Assembly: GCA_963675135.1 (NCBI GenBank)
Contig: OY776129.1
Coordinates: 50,232,141 to 50,296,140, forward strand
Direction of reading: 5' to 3'
DNA from: Galeopsis tetrahit
Taxonomy: Eukaryota > Streptophyta > Magnoliopsida > Lamiales > Lamiaceae
Length of the DNA: 64,000 bases
Below the pieces are notes generated by a model. That model made no database searches, was not told where the DNA came from, and saw only the letters and a program-made list of their open reading frames with translations. This document shows, one piece after another, positions 33,444 to 45,369 of this stretch; within the stretch, counting starts at the first letter, position 1; the number at the start of each line of letters is the position of its first letter. The position numbers were made by a program, and so were the translations under genes.

Positions 33444-35504
33444 TCATCGAAGTCTTTTGCGAACGCCTCCCACTCTGCCTTGGCCATTTTTTCTTTTTGC
33501 TCGGAGGAATCTTGATTTTCTTGGGGGGCGAGGGGCCAAAGGGGGGAAGGGGTGCTCGGGGCCAGATTCCGGGGATGAGGGAGGGGCAAAGGGGACCTGG
33601 ACCGCGCCACCTGAGTGATGGGGGGCGGGGGGATGAATATTTAGAGGAGGAGCCTGTGGGGGCTGAAGGTTCGTCGGGGGGGAGGGAATCAGGGTATCGG
33701 TACCATGTAGGGGGAGAGAAAGGACTAGCTGGGGTGCAAGAACAGGTTCGGGATCAAGGGAGGGTGCAAGGGGCACAAGGGGTAAAGATGGCATCCACGG
33801 GTTACAGGGATCCAAGGGGGTATCTGCCAAATAAAAAATAGGACCAGAGGAAGGGTCTGCCAATTCAAAATTAGAATTAGAGGGAGGGGGGCCGTTAATT
33901 CCGCCATTAAAGTCAACATTAATGTTAATTCTTCGGGATTCCACATCCACCGCCCCAGTAATAGTCGGAGCATTAACAACACGCGTGAAGTTCTCATCTT
34001 TCCATGAGGAATTAGAAGCCTCCAATGTATCATTAATATCACGCGTGATATTCTCCTCTCTCCAAGAGGAATTAAAAGCCTCTAATGAATTTGGGACGAA
34101 AGACAAGGAGTCTAATAACTCGTCCGAGTAATGGCCGGCCCCGCCGTTAATAGAGACGCCGTCAACGGAATCATGGGCCGAAACCTCTGGTTCGCCGGAG
34201 AAGGACGCTTTTGTATCCACCGCCGTCCATAAATCATCTGAGTCGGAATCAGAGAGATCCGAATCAGAGGAGGACGCCCCAGGGAGGGGAATCAATTCCT
34301 CTGGCTCCTCCAGAATTCTGATATTAAAAGGGGTTCCGTCAATTGTTGGAGAAATGCAAACATTAGAGATACAAGGGCCCGCGAGGAGGATTCGAATCCT
34401 AGCGAAACCAAAAAATAACTTAGATTCTGTTTGCTGATCAATTTCCACAAGGCTCCCGAAGAGAAGGGCGAGACGTTTGAAGAAACGCTTATTCCAAGCA
34501 TGCAATGGTACACCATATAATCTGATCCAAGGCATTCTTTGATTGTTAACATCCGTCCGCTCCCATGAAGAGATTGAGTCAAACCAATGGGCTGACCAAT
34601 CTTCGAATCCCTCAATCACAGGCGCGAGAGGCTCATCCCCAATCGGCTTAAGAAGAACAAGATTTCCACCCATGTGAATGAGTTCGATTTTCTGTCCGCA
34701 TTCGCCTAACAGCTCCTCTTTATGGGACTCCCAGTCAAGACTTTGTTTCAACTGACCTGTAAAGCATCCCTCCACCCAGGCACTCTCCTCCGGGGTCGAT
34801 TGAAAAGTGAAGTGTTTATTGAGCCTCCCACCAGTTGGAACTTGTACCGGGCCGTGATTAGCTCCGCAAGATGCGGGAGTGATAGGCTTTGCTTGATGCA
34901 AAGGCCCCAAGAATTCCATCTGTGATCTGTTCTTGACTCTGTCCACGAAAGACACCCCCAACTGAATCCGGTTCGGGGAGGAAATCTCAAAGCTCTTGGG
35001 CGTTGCCTTGTACTCCTCTCCGTGCCTATTAAACTTTGACAAATCCGCACGTAGTTTGTAACTATCCAACCAGATGGAGTTCAAACCTTCCTCAATCCGC
35101 AGTCGATTACCGCTATTGGAGAACCTAACGAAACCGAAGGCCTCACCCCTCCTGTTTTTCTTATTTGAAATGTATATGTCCTTTATCTTTCCTAACGGGT
35201 TGAATTTCTCCAGTAGAACCGGTATTATGGCGGATGCCGGAAAATTCCTAAAAAAGAATGTGAAAGTAGATGACTCAATCCTCCTTAACCATTCTGGATA
35301 TTTGCCCCTGCTCCTTGGAAGAATTTCACCTCTCGCATTGGATCTACGCATCGAAGCCCATCTATCATCAATCCTAAGGGTAAAGGGTTCTTTCTGCCTC
35401 ACCGGAAAGCTCTCGGATGGAAGTGTATGGCTGGTCCTAGGAACTACCCTGCTCTTCCTCACCCACTCCTCTCCCTTTCTCTCTCTAGCTCTCATCTCTC
35501 TCAT
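33444..35504 (-). CDS. LINE ORF1 protein (RRM plus DUF4283)
   Basis: A 686-residue frame. An RRM-type domain lies at about residues 50-110 (FTFFFRNFPASAI and GEAFGFVRFSN are its two RNP-like strands). A DUF4283-like domain follows at about 250-400 (LLKPIGDEPLAPVIEGFEDW, PWIRLYGVPLHAWN). The rest is Ser/Asp-rich and then Pro-rich, ending in a basic tail (SRFLRAKRKNG). Such proteins bind LINE RNA and form the particle for target-primed reverse transcription. The expected zinc knuckle is not visible. The frame is open from the first ATG, with TAG just upstream on the plus-strand map at about 35505-35510. It stops 43 bases before the first codon used for the ORF2 frame. Confidence 0.85.
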   Translation of the reverse strand: MREMRARERKGEEWVRKSRVVPRTSHTLPSESFPVRQKEPFTLRIDDRWASMRRSNARGEILPRSRGKYPEWLRRIESSTFTFFFRNFPASAIIPVLLEKFNPLGKIKDIYISNKKNRRGEAFGFVRFSNSGNRLRIEEGLNSIWLDSYKLRADLSKFNRHGEEYKATPKSFEISSPNRIQLGVSFVDRVKNRSQMEFLGPLHQAKPITPASCGANHGPVQVPTGGRLNKHFTFQSTPEESAWVEGCFTGQLKQSLDWESHKEELLGECGQKIELIHMGGNLVLLKPIGDEPLAPVIEGFEDWSAHWFDSISSWERTDVNNQRMPWIRLYGVPLHAWNKRFFKRLALLFGSLVEIDQQTESKLFFGFARIRILLAGPCISNVCISPTIDGTPFNIRILEEPEELIPLPGASSSDSDLSDSDSDDLWTAVDTKASFSGEPEVSAHDSVDGVSINGGAGHYSDELLDSLSFVPNSLEAFNSSWREENITRDINDTLEASNSSWKDENFTRVVNAPTITGAVDVESRRININVDFNGGINGPPPSNSNFELADPSSGPIFYLADTPLDPCNPWMPSLPLVPLAPSLDPEPVLAPQLVLSLPLHGTDTLIPSPPTNLQPPQAPPLNIHPPAPHHSGGAVQVPFAPPSSPESGPEHPFPPLAPRPPRKSRFLRAKRKNGQGRVGGVRKRLR

Positions 35505-35574
35505 TTAGTTAAATTCACACAGATTGTTTGCTTTCCTGTTCTTCAATTTTTCAAATTAGGATATGATTCTCCTA

Positions 35575-35902
35575 GAATAAATTGAGATTTTTTTTTTTAA
35601 ATGAAAATTGGGTAAAACGTAGAGTAAGAGAATGAGGGGTCAGCTCATAGAGACAAGTGGAGGAGATATTTATTCGATTAATGAAAAGGCTTCACTTTCA
35701 TTCTACATTTTCATTAATTTATTTCCGAGGGCCAGTCCCTCGACAACATTTAAAAATTCATTTTCTCTTGAGAAATTGTTCGGCATTGCCAAGGGATTTA
35801 ATTTCCCTTGGTGTTTTTCCTCGCACATTGTGCCCCTCGCCCCATTCCTCGGTATTTTTCGAGGGATTTCTTCCCTCGATACATGGGCCAAAATTTGTAG
35901 TG
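35575..35902. mobile_element. Possible CACTA end with subterminal palindromes
   Basis: The stretch is built of short palindromes such as cgagggccagtccctcg, agggatttaatttccct and cgagggatttcttccctcg, and ends in aaatttgtagtg at about 35891-35902, a CACTA-like terminus. I find no left end. The open frames on both strands here follow from the palindromes. Confidence 0.4.
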
Positions 35903-36240
35903 TATACCCAAAGAGTGAAAATTAAGTTGACCGGGGACAGTCTAGGCCGAATTTTACAACAGAGAGGATAATATAAACCGTGGGTAAAAGAGAAAAAGAA
36001 GGCAAAAAGGATTAAACGTTGGGGAGAAAAGGTAGAAATGAAAAATGATTTTTTTAAAAAAAAAGCAAAAAGGACAAAAATGGATTAAATGTGAACAAAA
36101 GTTGAGAGAGAGAAAAAAAACAAAAAAAAAATCCAGAAAGGTCAGAGAAAAAAAAGGCAGAATGGAATATAAAAAAGACAAAAAGAGAGGAGAAAAAGGA
36201 GCAATAAAAAAAACAGAAAAGAGAGATTTATTATATTATT
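35903..36240. other. A-rich low-complexity DNA
   Basis: Purine-rich plus strand, many aaaaa and agag runs. It yields Lys/Glu-rich or Phe-rich frames on either strand without domains. No gene supported. Confidence 0.5.
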
Positions 36241-37144
36241 TAATTTATTTAATTTTTTAAAATAATTTAATAATGTTTTAAAATAAACTGTACTATATAT
36301 AAAAATAATTATGTTTCAAGTTTTAACAAGAAAATTCAGATTTTAATATATTTAGAGGATCAAATGCCCCCAAAATATTTCAACGTGTTAAAAAAAAATC
36401 GATGAGTTTGAACTTAATTAAAGAAATTAATTTCTCAAAAAAGGATAAAAATTGTTGTAAAGTAAAAACTTAAAATTAAGATTTATTTTGAAATCAACTA
36501 AACTTAATTAGAGAAAAAAAAAAAAAAACTCTATGATATTGTTTGAGTGCAAAGAAGTGATATTCATTTTGTCTTATATGCATGCTGGTTTTCCTTGTCG
36601 TCGAAAAATAATTAAGTACTTCTTTTAGCTCTCTTATTTTACTTTCTTATGGAGTTGCATTATCAATATTCATTGCAACATATGCTGATATGCATAGTGC
36701 GTGCATTTTAGCTGGTTTAGTGAAACAAGTTTTTAAAGTTGTTTAATTGTAATGAAGTAAGCATGACTTATACTTTAAATTAAAAAATATATCTCACCAT
36801 ACTTAATTACTTTTATCTAATTTATCAACCTTATACATAAATAAACAATATACCTTAAAACTCGTGCAAGAAACAATAATATTTTATGTGAACGTAATTC
36901 ATAAATTAAAAAATGACTAATATTAATATTTAGAAAAATAAATAAATGTGAAAATAAACCCTATGACAAATATTTAATTTGGAAAGGTAACAATCAAAAT
37001 GGAATATTAATTTATATATGCATGGACTTCAGCTTAATTTCATAATGTAATAATGCATGCACCAATTAAAACTGCAATTTTTTAAAAACTTTCAATTCCA
37101 TGTGTTACATGATTAATAAAAAAATATACATTTTTATTATTAAT

Positions 37145-37530
37145 TAAAGAGACATCGTTTCATTCAACTATGCTCTTTAATTGAAGCGAAGTCGTTTAAC
37201 TCAGTTGTGTTCAATAACTAAAGCGACATCGTTTCATTCAATTGTACTCATCAATTGAAACGACGTCGTTCAGCTCATGAATTGTGTTCATTAATTAAAG
37301 CGACGTCGTTCAGCTCAACTGTACTCATTAACTGAAGCGACATCATTTCAATCATTGAAGCGACGTCGTTCAGCTCAATTGTACTCATTAACTGAAACGC
37401 CATCGTTTCATTCAACTGTACTCATTCATTGAAGCGACGTCGTTCTACTCAACTTTACTCATTAACTGAAGCGACGTCGTTTCATTCAACTTAACTCATT
37501 CATTGAAGTGACGTCGTTCAGCTCATTTGC
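37145..37530. repeat. Minisatellite, copy 2
   Basis: Equivalent of 17514-17890, with the same alternating half-units and almost the same order of variants, for example the rare acgccatcgtttc unit near 37397. One unit differs clearly: gcgaagtcgttt replaces gcgacgtcgttt at about 37185. Confidence 0.85.
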
Positions 37531-38329
37531 CAAAATTAAATAGCTAGGGTTTCTAGCCGATTGTGGCGTTGCCTCAACGCTACCAATCAACACACATATT
37601 TCACACCAATTAATACACAAAAACAAGCATATAAGCATAAACAAAAACAAAAAATCAATAATATCATTTCCTACACGCACAATAGAATCTTCGATCTCCC
37701 ATATCGATCTACCTTATACGTAAAAAACAAAGGGACTTTAGTTTCGAACACATGACATCTCTATGATAAAATTGTTGTAAAGTAAAAACATAAAATTAAG
37801 ATTTATTTTGAAATCAACCAAACTTACTATTATGAAAAAAAAAAAAAACTCTATGATAATGTTTGAGTGCAAAGACTCTATGATAAAATTAAGTATTTCT
37901 TTTGGCTCTCTTATTTTACTTTCTTATGGAGTTACATGCATTATCATATCAATATTCATTGCACCTTATTAATTATACTTCTCTGCAAAATATGCATAGT
38001 GCGTGTGTTTTAACTAAATATTGGATTTATAATCAGTTGAGCTGGTTTAGTGAAATAAGTTTTTAAAGTTGTTCAATTGTAATGAAGTATATAAGCATGA
38101 CTTATACTCTAAATTAAAAAAAATATATCTCACCATACTTAATTACTTTTATCTAATTCATTTTTTACTTTATCAACCTTATACACAAATAAACAGTATA
38201 CCTTAAAACTCGTGCAATAAGAAACAATAATATTTTATGTGAACGGATAACTTGGTTGAAACTTGAAACCATCACAGTAAGACAATATCACATCTTCGAT
38301 CTAATCATGATACCATTTCCTACACGCGC

Positions 38330-38735
38330 ACAATAGAATCATCGATCTCCCATATCGATCTACATTATACAAACATCTACCTTATATTTTTAGTTTCGAA
38401 CTCATGACATTTATATGATAACATTTACCTCCGGCTACAAACAATCTTACCAATGAGTACTCTTCAGGCAATTGGAGTATATATTAAGATCCCAGATAAT
38501 ATCGAAAGCACCCAATTTCAGAGCATCCAAAATGAGACGAGTAGCTCGAAAAGAAGAATACATGTGAGCAGCGAGATTCATCCCCATGGCAAAACTCTCG
38601 ATTTTTAAGTTGAGTTTTTGGTACCTTTCTAGACTCATCATTACATAACTGAAAAAATGATCATCACTTGAGAAATCAAGAATCGGCCAAACCAAGCTTT
38701 GTACCATGATTTGGAAAGTACAACTGTTGCAGCAG
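38330..38735 (-). pseudogene. F-box/LRR gene fragment, copy F
   Basis: A better preserved copy: one minus-strand frame (38447-38707) reads SDDHFFSYVMMSLERYQKLN, then FAMGMNLAAHMYSSFRATR and LILDALKLGAFDIIWDLN. The upstream F-box tail is in another frame (AATVVLSKSW, about 38706-38735). It retains the F-box end that the sister copy at 22230-22545 has lost, so that loss came after the duplication. Confidence 0.55.
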
Positions 38736-38749
38736 TTAAAATTTGTTAT

Positions 38750-40098
38750 GAAAAGGGACTAAATGGCTAAGAACAAAGCGGACTAGAAGGCAAGAGTTAG
38801 TGAATTCAGTTTCACCGTGCAACTGATTTTAAGTTTGTGTGTTTTAAAATAATATTAATTTATTATTTCTTTAAAACATATTAGTCTGTCGGTATAAGTT
38901 ATTTTTGTATAAGTTATTTTTTAAAAGTATTAATTGTTATACTATAGATATAATACTTACACTAGTTGTACAGTGAAACTATTTTACATAAATAAATTAG
39001 TAATACATATATATAATGATTATTTTCATGGAGTCAAACTCCATATATATATATATATATATATATACTAATACTAGTGCAAAATCCGTGCAATATGCGG
39101 GATTGAAGATAATTTAATTTATATATTTTAATATTTATATTTTTAAAATGCATGTGTACATATAGTAAAAATTAAGAATTGATAAAAATAATTTGGTTGA
39201 AAGAGAGAATATAATGAGAAAAAAGAATTTGTAGAGATAATGCAAAGAAAGTTAAAAAAAAAAAAAGGAGAATTCTTAGAAAATGAGAAAGGGTCATTAG
39301 AAAGATTTTGAAACGCACGGTATAAAAGGGAGAAATATTCAGAATTAGATATAAGGAAGATTCTCAATACATTGCATAAATTATTAGTATATATTATTTT
39401 TATGGGAGTACTTTTTTTTTTTTTTTTTGTGTACAAGGTAAATAAAAGTCGAACTCCATATATATAATATTCTCAATACATTGCATAAATTATTAGTACT
39501 TTTTTTACTGTTTAAAAAAAATTAATTGCATTGCAAAAATTATTGAATAAATGTTAAATAAGTAATTTAAAATGAAGTCAATAATATTAATATAGTTCGG
39601 GTCACTAATCTACTTTGTTATACTCCATATATACTTCTCTTGTTAGTATTAATTACATCAATGTTTTTATTTGATGGATACTCGCACGCATTTACTTACT
39701 TTAATATCTTTATAATAATTAATGTTAATTTCTTCTACATTTTTTGTGCCCTGATACCACAATTGAGGATTTTTCGCTAACTAAAATCTTAATTAAAATT
39801 AAAAAAATATTGCAATTCATTTAATCAAACTGAAATGGAATTAATATTAACCATGACTCGAAACAAACATTACAAAAGAACCAAACTACATGTCACAAAA
39901 TTAAGGGAGTATTTACAAACTCAATCAAAACACAACTTATTCTTAAAAATCACTTATTTTCAAAATATTGTGAAATGAGATTTTAAAAATAAGTGATTCT
40001 CTTTTATTTAGTTTGTAAACACCCCTAAAATAAAACAACAAAATTCAAAAATTAGATTAATTGATCACGTACACAACAACAACAACACGAACCCATGA
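38750..40098. repeat. Local repeat unit, copy F (right part)
   Basis: Noncoding counterpart of 22560-23904, including a second uninterrupted SINE target at about 38946 and a TA microsatellite near 39045. Confidence 0.75.
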
Positions 40099-40290
40099 TT
40101 ATAGATGGAGAGTCAAATCCAGTCCCGATTCATCAACGTTCCCTCCAGGCACTTTCCTCAGGTTAACTCCAGGGTTGTTTCTCTCCAACCAAATTCTCAA
40201 TGGCCCTGGATAACCCGCCCCCGCCTGAAAATCATAAGCAAGCCTGGCCCTGCCCCAAGGCCTACATTGCCACCACACTTCTGGTTCAAG
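40099..40290 (-). pseudogene. C-terminal exon with EAR-type tail, copy 3
   Basis: Same exon as 23905-24096, ending SGLDLTLHL with TAA at 40101-40099. The tail is conserved in all three copies, while the rest differs by a few residues (GRARLAYD for GGARLAYD, IWLERNN for IGLERNN). Confidence 0.4.
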
Positions 40291-40297
40291 TAACTAG

Positions 40298-41470
40298 TTA
40301 GGGTTTGTGACAATAAATGGCATTCGGGCATGTTATATAGCATGTTCGATTGTATCTTCGTTCCCTTCTAGTTTTGCGTTCTTCTCTATCATCGGTGCTC
40401 AGGTCTGAACATTCGTAAATGTAGTGACCTGGTTTCTCACAGTTGTAACACAATAGATCATTAGTAGACTTTTTAGCAGGAGATTTCTCCCTACGCTTAT
40501 CTCGTCTATCAGAATGCTTGATCTTCCTATCATCAGACTCTCTATCTCGTCGGTTACCTTTAGAGACTTCGTCTCTCCTTTCGGACGAGTTTCGGTCTCG
40601 TCTGGTCTCAGACGAGTCCTTAGAAGCAGACCCTCTATGATCTCTAAAGAACTTCTTATATCTACCGTAGCGCTTGTTTAACTTGTCGAACTTTCTAACC
40701 ATAAGGTTCACCTGATCTTTCAGGCTTAGATCAGTTCCATCTAACTCGTTTTTAACAGAAGCAGACTTAGTCTTAGATTTAGACTTGCCTACTCTAGAGC
40801 ATTTAGACGAACTAGACTTAAAAGCAACATTCTTCGACACGGCATTCTCTCTATCACTACTGGCAATGGGTTCATCTTCATCTAGATCAAACTCATGAGC
40901 CTTTAGAGTTTGAAACATCGTCTCTGCAGACCACTCGTCTATATCCTGAGTATTCTTAACTAGCATTTTCACCATTTTCCATCTAGCATCAAGATTCTTA
41001 AGAATTCTCAAATTAATTTCACGAGCAGTATAAGATTTGCCAAGAACTTCCAAGTCATTCATAATTTTTGTAAAGCGAGTATCCAACTGGTCAATAGTTT
41101 CACCAGTTTTCATCTTGAATGATTCGAATCTCTGAACAGCAGTAGAAAGCTTGCTTTCTTTGATTAGAGAAGTCCCTTCACAAATAATAGCAAGACGGTC
41201 CCACATTTCCTTGGTTGTCTTACATTTTAATACTTTCCCAAGATACTCATTAGGAATGGTATGTAAAATGTAATTTTTGGCCAAGCTGTCCAGGTTATTC
41301 TGCCTCATCTCTTCAGATGTTAGCTCTGACCTGGGTTTGCGAACAAGAACTCCAACAGGTTTGTCCTTGTCCAAAGCAGCAGTGTTAGGGATCATCGTCA
41401 CGATTGGTCCTTCGGTGATGACTGAAATCATCAAGTCGTGAGTGGAGCTGAATATCGCCTCCATTCTCAA
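40298..41470 (-). pseudogene. Copia gag protein, truncated, copy 2
   Basis: 390 residues, differing from copy 1 at only a few positions (for example REN-A-VSKN for REN-V-VSKN, and RREKS for RRDKS). The same CCHC knuckle is present. Just upstream a 2-bp insertion (ctct for ct at about 41488) changes the frame of the leader relative to copy 1. No pol. Confidence 0.85.
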
Positions 41471-43010
41471 CTTCCAGTAGTCGTAATCTCTTGTACCTGG
41501 AACTTATTTCGAGAGACATGATTTCAAGAAGATTAGTGATGAGCAGTTTAGGATCAAAGAAACAGATATATCCAGAATAGTGATCAAGAATAGCAATCAA
41601 GAACACATATGAGCAAATACGATCAAGAACCAAGACTTCACCCAAGTCTTATGTAGGTTATCAAGAAACAGCAGTTCGTAAACTACTGCTCTGATACCAC
41701 TTGTAGGTCCCTAGTTGAGTTAGATAATATTGAGTAAGCTAGGAAAACGTCTAGAGGGGGTGAATAGAATTTTTAAAATCTTTCAATATATAAAAGTACA
41801 CTATGCGGAATTATCAGATTAACAATGAGCCCAATAAAATTTATACTCAACTAATATTAACGAACTTCTGTATGAACACTCTACTAGTCTTGTTCTTATA
41901 TGCAATTCAATCAATTAAGCAGTTAATCAATCAAACACAAATAAAACAGTAAAGTAAATCAAACACGAGATTTATAGTGGTTCGACAACTTGTCTACATC
42001 CACTCTCACAACACCAGTCGTGAAATTCTTATTACTCTTCCAATCGAGTAGTGTGTTCTTGTAGCTTAGAGTCCCAAGAAATAAGACTTTGATCTTCTCG
42101 AAAACACTACCAAGTGCTTCTTCGATCTAACTAGCTATTTTACAAGTAACTAGCAACTTGAAACAAAACAATAAAACTTCTCTTCGTTCAGTAGTGGCCT
42201 TCTTTGAATTCTTCACTTGTCTTCTGGCTTGAACTTTCTGAACTTGAACTCTGCGAGTTTCTTCTCTTTGAATATTTCTTAGTAATTGCTTAGTAAAATC
42301 TCAATGCTTCCGTAGTCATAACTGTCAAATACCTTGGGGTATTTATAAACTTCATTCTTCAAGAACATTCTGTTATGTAACTAACTTTTCTTGAAAACTG
42401 ACTTTTAACTTCTTCTTCTTATCCTTCCACGCGGTTATGCAGTTAATTAGTTATTCCATAACTAACTCTTCAATCTTTATCTTCAATACGTGTTTCTTAC
42501 TTAAACTTTTCATCCTTTGCTTGCGCACCTGTCTGGTCTCCATACTTAGACAAATATCTTAGTCTTCTTCTTCACTTGACTTGTCTTGTCTTGCGTAGGT
42601 CTTCAATAGTAGACTTCTATATAGAACTAAACTAGTCCTATCATCTAATCCTAACAAGACTATTACATTACATTAAGTTTTATAAATCAGCTTAGTCATC
42701 TTAAGATCTATACAATGAATATACAAATACAATATGAACTATGAGCTTCTATACATCATTTAATAGCTCAGTATAAATCCTAAACAAACATACACAATAC
42801 TTATAAATCGTACTTGTCTTTCAAACACTTAAACTTTTCTTTACATACTTATCTTTTGAACTTTACTTGTGAACTCTACTGATCTGTTTAAGATGACTCC
42901 ATAACTAGACTAGATCAGTCAACACTTAGAAATTATTCAAGTCTACTTTTGGCTTATCAAAACTCATCTCATCATCATTTAGGACTTGTATCAGGATTCA
43001 TATCCCAACA
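40324..43010 (-). mobile_element. Truncated Ty1-copia element, copy 2
   Basis: Same structure and same break as 24130-26813: 5' LTR 43010-41702, primer site tggtatcagagc at 41699-41688, then leader and gag. Shared truncation shows it was duplicated with the block and did not transpose here independently. Confidence 0.85.
41702..43010 (-). repeat. Copia long terminal repeat, copy 2
   Basis: 1309 bases with TG..CA ends, matching 25506-26813 with scattered differences such as an extra a in acttaaacttttc near 42831. Confidence 0.8.
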
Positions 43011-43610
43011 ATAATTTTTGGCGTAAGAATATTTGTATGGCGTGTTTTTATTTTACAAATAGGGCTCTATTTATAGGGGAAAAATAGGTTTTCTTGGGAG
43101 ATAAATTAGGAATTTAAAATGAAAATCCTAAAATTTGGTTACGGAGTAACATACTACTTCAGAGAAATTTATGGAATTTTGAAATAAGTAAGCAGATTTC
43201 TTGCTAAAGATTATTCTCCAAATTTAATTGATGGAATCATTCTTCCGAAGTTTTAGTGTATATAGATTGGGAAATTCAATTTGTTACGACTATCAAGAAA
43301 TATGGAAAGAAAATATATAATTAAAGATATTTTGAATATTAAATAAATAGAATTAAGTTATCTTTAAAGTGAATATATTTTTATAAAAAAAAAAAAGATT
43401 TAAAACAATTAGTTAAAAAAAATTATCTCACACTTATACATATATCCTAGACGCCTGAATATATATAATTAGGTGTGAGTATGTAAATATACCTTGATAA
43501 AATAGGAATGAACAATATATTTTTATTTTAAAATCAGATGAAATCTCTTATTTAAAGGAAAATAAATATTTAAGGGAAATTATTTTTTTTTTCTATTTAT
43601 TAATTAATTA

Positions 43611-44290
43611 ATTTATAATTCATTACTTTATTAATTAATTAATTTATCATTATTAATTAATTACTGTTTTCATTTTTATGGACCAATATTTACAATTATT
43701 AATTAATTTACAATTCTCATCACTTAATTAATTAATTTACAATTCTCATAAGCACGAGGTGTTCAAATCTTTTCAAACTTTTTTTTTTTCGTTTTTTTTT
43801 TCGTTACTCACTTCCACTTTTCAATAATTACTCACTTTTCAATAATAATAGTCCCTACTTTTCATTAATAAAATTTCCACTTTTCACTAATAACAGTTAT
43901 CACTATTCAGTAACAAAATTTCCACTTTTCACTAATAATAATTACCACTTTTCAGTAACAAAATTACCACTTTTCACTAATAATAGCTACCACTTTTCAA
44001 TAACAAAATTTCCACTTTTCAATAATAATAGTTACCACTTTTCAGTAACAAAATTTCCACTTTTCAATAATAAGAATTACACTTTTCAGTTAAAATATCT
44101 ACCACTTTTCAATAATAAAAATTACATTTTTCAGTTAAAATATCTACCACTTTTCAGTAACAAAATTTCCACTTTTCAATAATAAGAATTACAGTTAAAA
44201 TATCTACCACTTTTCAGTAACAAAATTTCCACTTTTCAATAATAAGAATTTCCACTTTTTAATTTACTTTGATTTGAATTTTCTTTTTTG
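43611..44290. repeat. AT-rich and ttccacttttcaataat minisatellite
   Basis: To about 43740 the DNA is mostly ttaattaatt runs. From about 43815 to 44260 there are roughly ten imperfect units alternating taccacttttcagtaacaaa and tttccacttttcaataataa, with a combined period of about 45-50 bases. No gene. Confidence 0.8.
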
Positions 44291-45369
44291 GTATTCCTTA
44301 GTCTATAGAAGAAGAAGTGGGAAGTGAATACATTTTTGTAGAATATCTAAATATTTTTTCATATTTACCATTAGAATAAATTCTTTTTCTATGTTCTAGA
44401 GAATAAGTTATACCCATGATATCAAATTAGAATAAATTATTTTTCTATGGTTTAGGGTTTAGTTTAATTTATATATTTTTTATTAGAGTAAATTATTTTT
44501 TCTTTGCAAAACTCGTGCAATATGAGGGATTGAAGATAATTTAATTTATATATTTTTTATTTAATGTTTATATTTTTAAAATGCATGTGTACGTACATAT
44601 AGTAAAAATTAATAATTGATAAAAATAATTTTATTGAAAGAAAGAATATAATGAGAAAAAAGAATTTGTAGAGATAATGCAAAGAAAGTTATAAAAAAAA
44701 AAAGGAGAATTCTTAGAAAATGTGAAAGGGTCATTAGAAAGATTTTGAAGCGCACGGTATAAAAGGGAGAAATATTCAGAATTAGATATAAGGAAGATTC
44801 TCAATACATTGCATAAATTAAAATTGTTTTCGATTCCCAATTGTTTCTTTCTCCTCCTTCACAATTATCCCATTTCATATTTGAGAATCAGTATCTAGCT
44901 AGCTCAATCTACATCTTTGCAGCTGCAAAATTACAGGTCTGGCTTTCAGGGGCAGGTTTGTTGGTTTTTTTGTTTATCTAGTTTGTCATTTGTATTAATT
45001 ATTTAATTTGTTATGATCGATCGATGAACAATTTCATTGGTTGCAGGTAGGGTTGGCAACGGGACGGGTATGACCTATCTCAGGAACAGTCCCGCCAATT
45101 TTTTTTAAACTCGTTACCCGTCCCGCTTCAAAACCCGCTGAAATCCGCCCTGCCATTACCTTTTTTTTTTTTTAATAGGTTATTTAAATAAAATTGCACA
45201 GTAAAATCTGACATTTAAAATCTACTCTTAAAACTACAATAAAACATCAAGGATATGTAGTATTAAAATATATTTTAAATGATAATTTATTTTGTACATT
45301 ATTATTTTAAAATATATTTAAATTTCAGCTTATTATATTTTATATTTAATGTTATTTTTTTAAATGTGT
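44291..45369. repeat. Local-unit fragments, 5'-leader-like piece and a possible hAT end
   Basis: 44510-44820 matches the local unit around gcaaagaaag and gaaatattcagaattag. 44825-44955 matches the leader-like segment at 47440-47575 (gctagctcaatct and gctgcaaaattacag). From about 45047 the stretch tagggttggcaacgggacgg, followed by cccgtcccgc, resembles the end of a hAT-type repeat, but I find no second end. No coding sequence is supported. Confidence 0.45.

Larger units (their letters stand above)
29591..35504 (-). mobile_element. L1-type LINE, nearly full length, inactivated
   Basis: ORF1 (33444-35504) is followed by ORF2 with endonuclease, reverse transcriptase and a C-terminal zinc-binding region (33401 down to 29591), the usual layout of plant L1 elements. 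ORF1 is open throughout. ORF2 has only two visible lesions: an in-frame TAG at about 32421-32423 and one frameshift at about 30783-30800. The small number of lesions suggests a fairly recent insertion. No LTRs. The 5' end is probably close to 35520. Confidence 0.9.
36690..43610. repeat. Large duplicated block, copy 2
   Basis: Counterpart of 17035-27513 in the same order and orientation. It lacks the 3.4-kb FCA-carrying element; at the corresponding place (about 37875) a further short piece of the unit is also missing (gagtgcaaag joins ctctatgataaaattaag). The left edge is blurred because a further local unit (from about 36240) precedes it. Confidence 0.85.

Noticed and set aside
29837..35508. 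Plus-strand frames opposite the LINE
   Set aside because: All are antisense to ORF1 and ORF2; none shows a domain.
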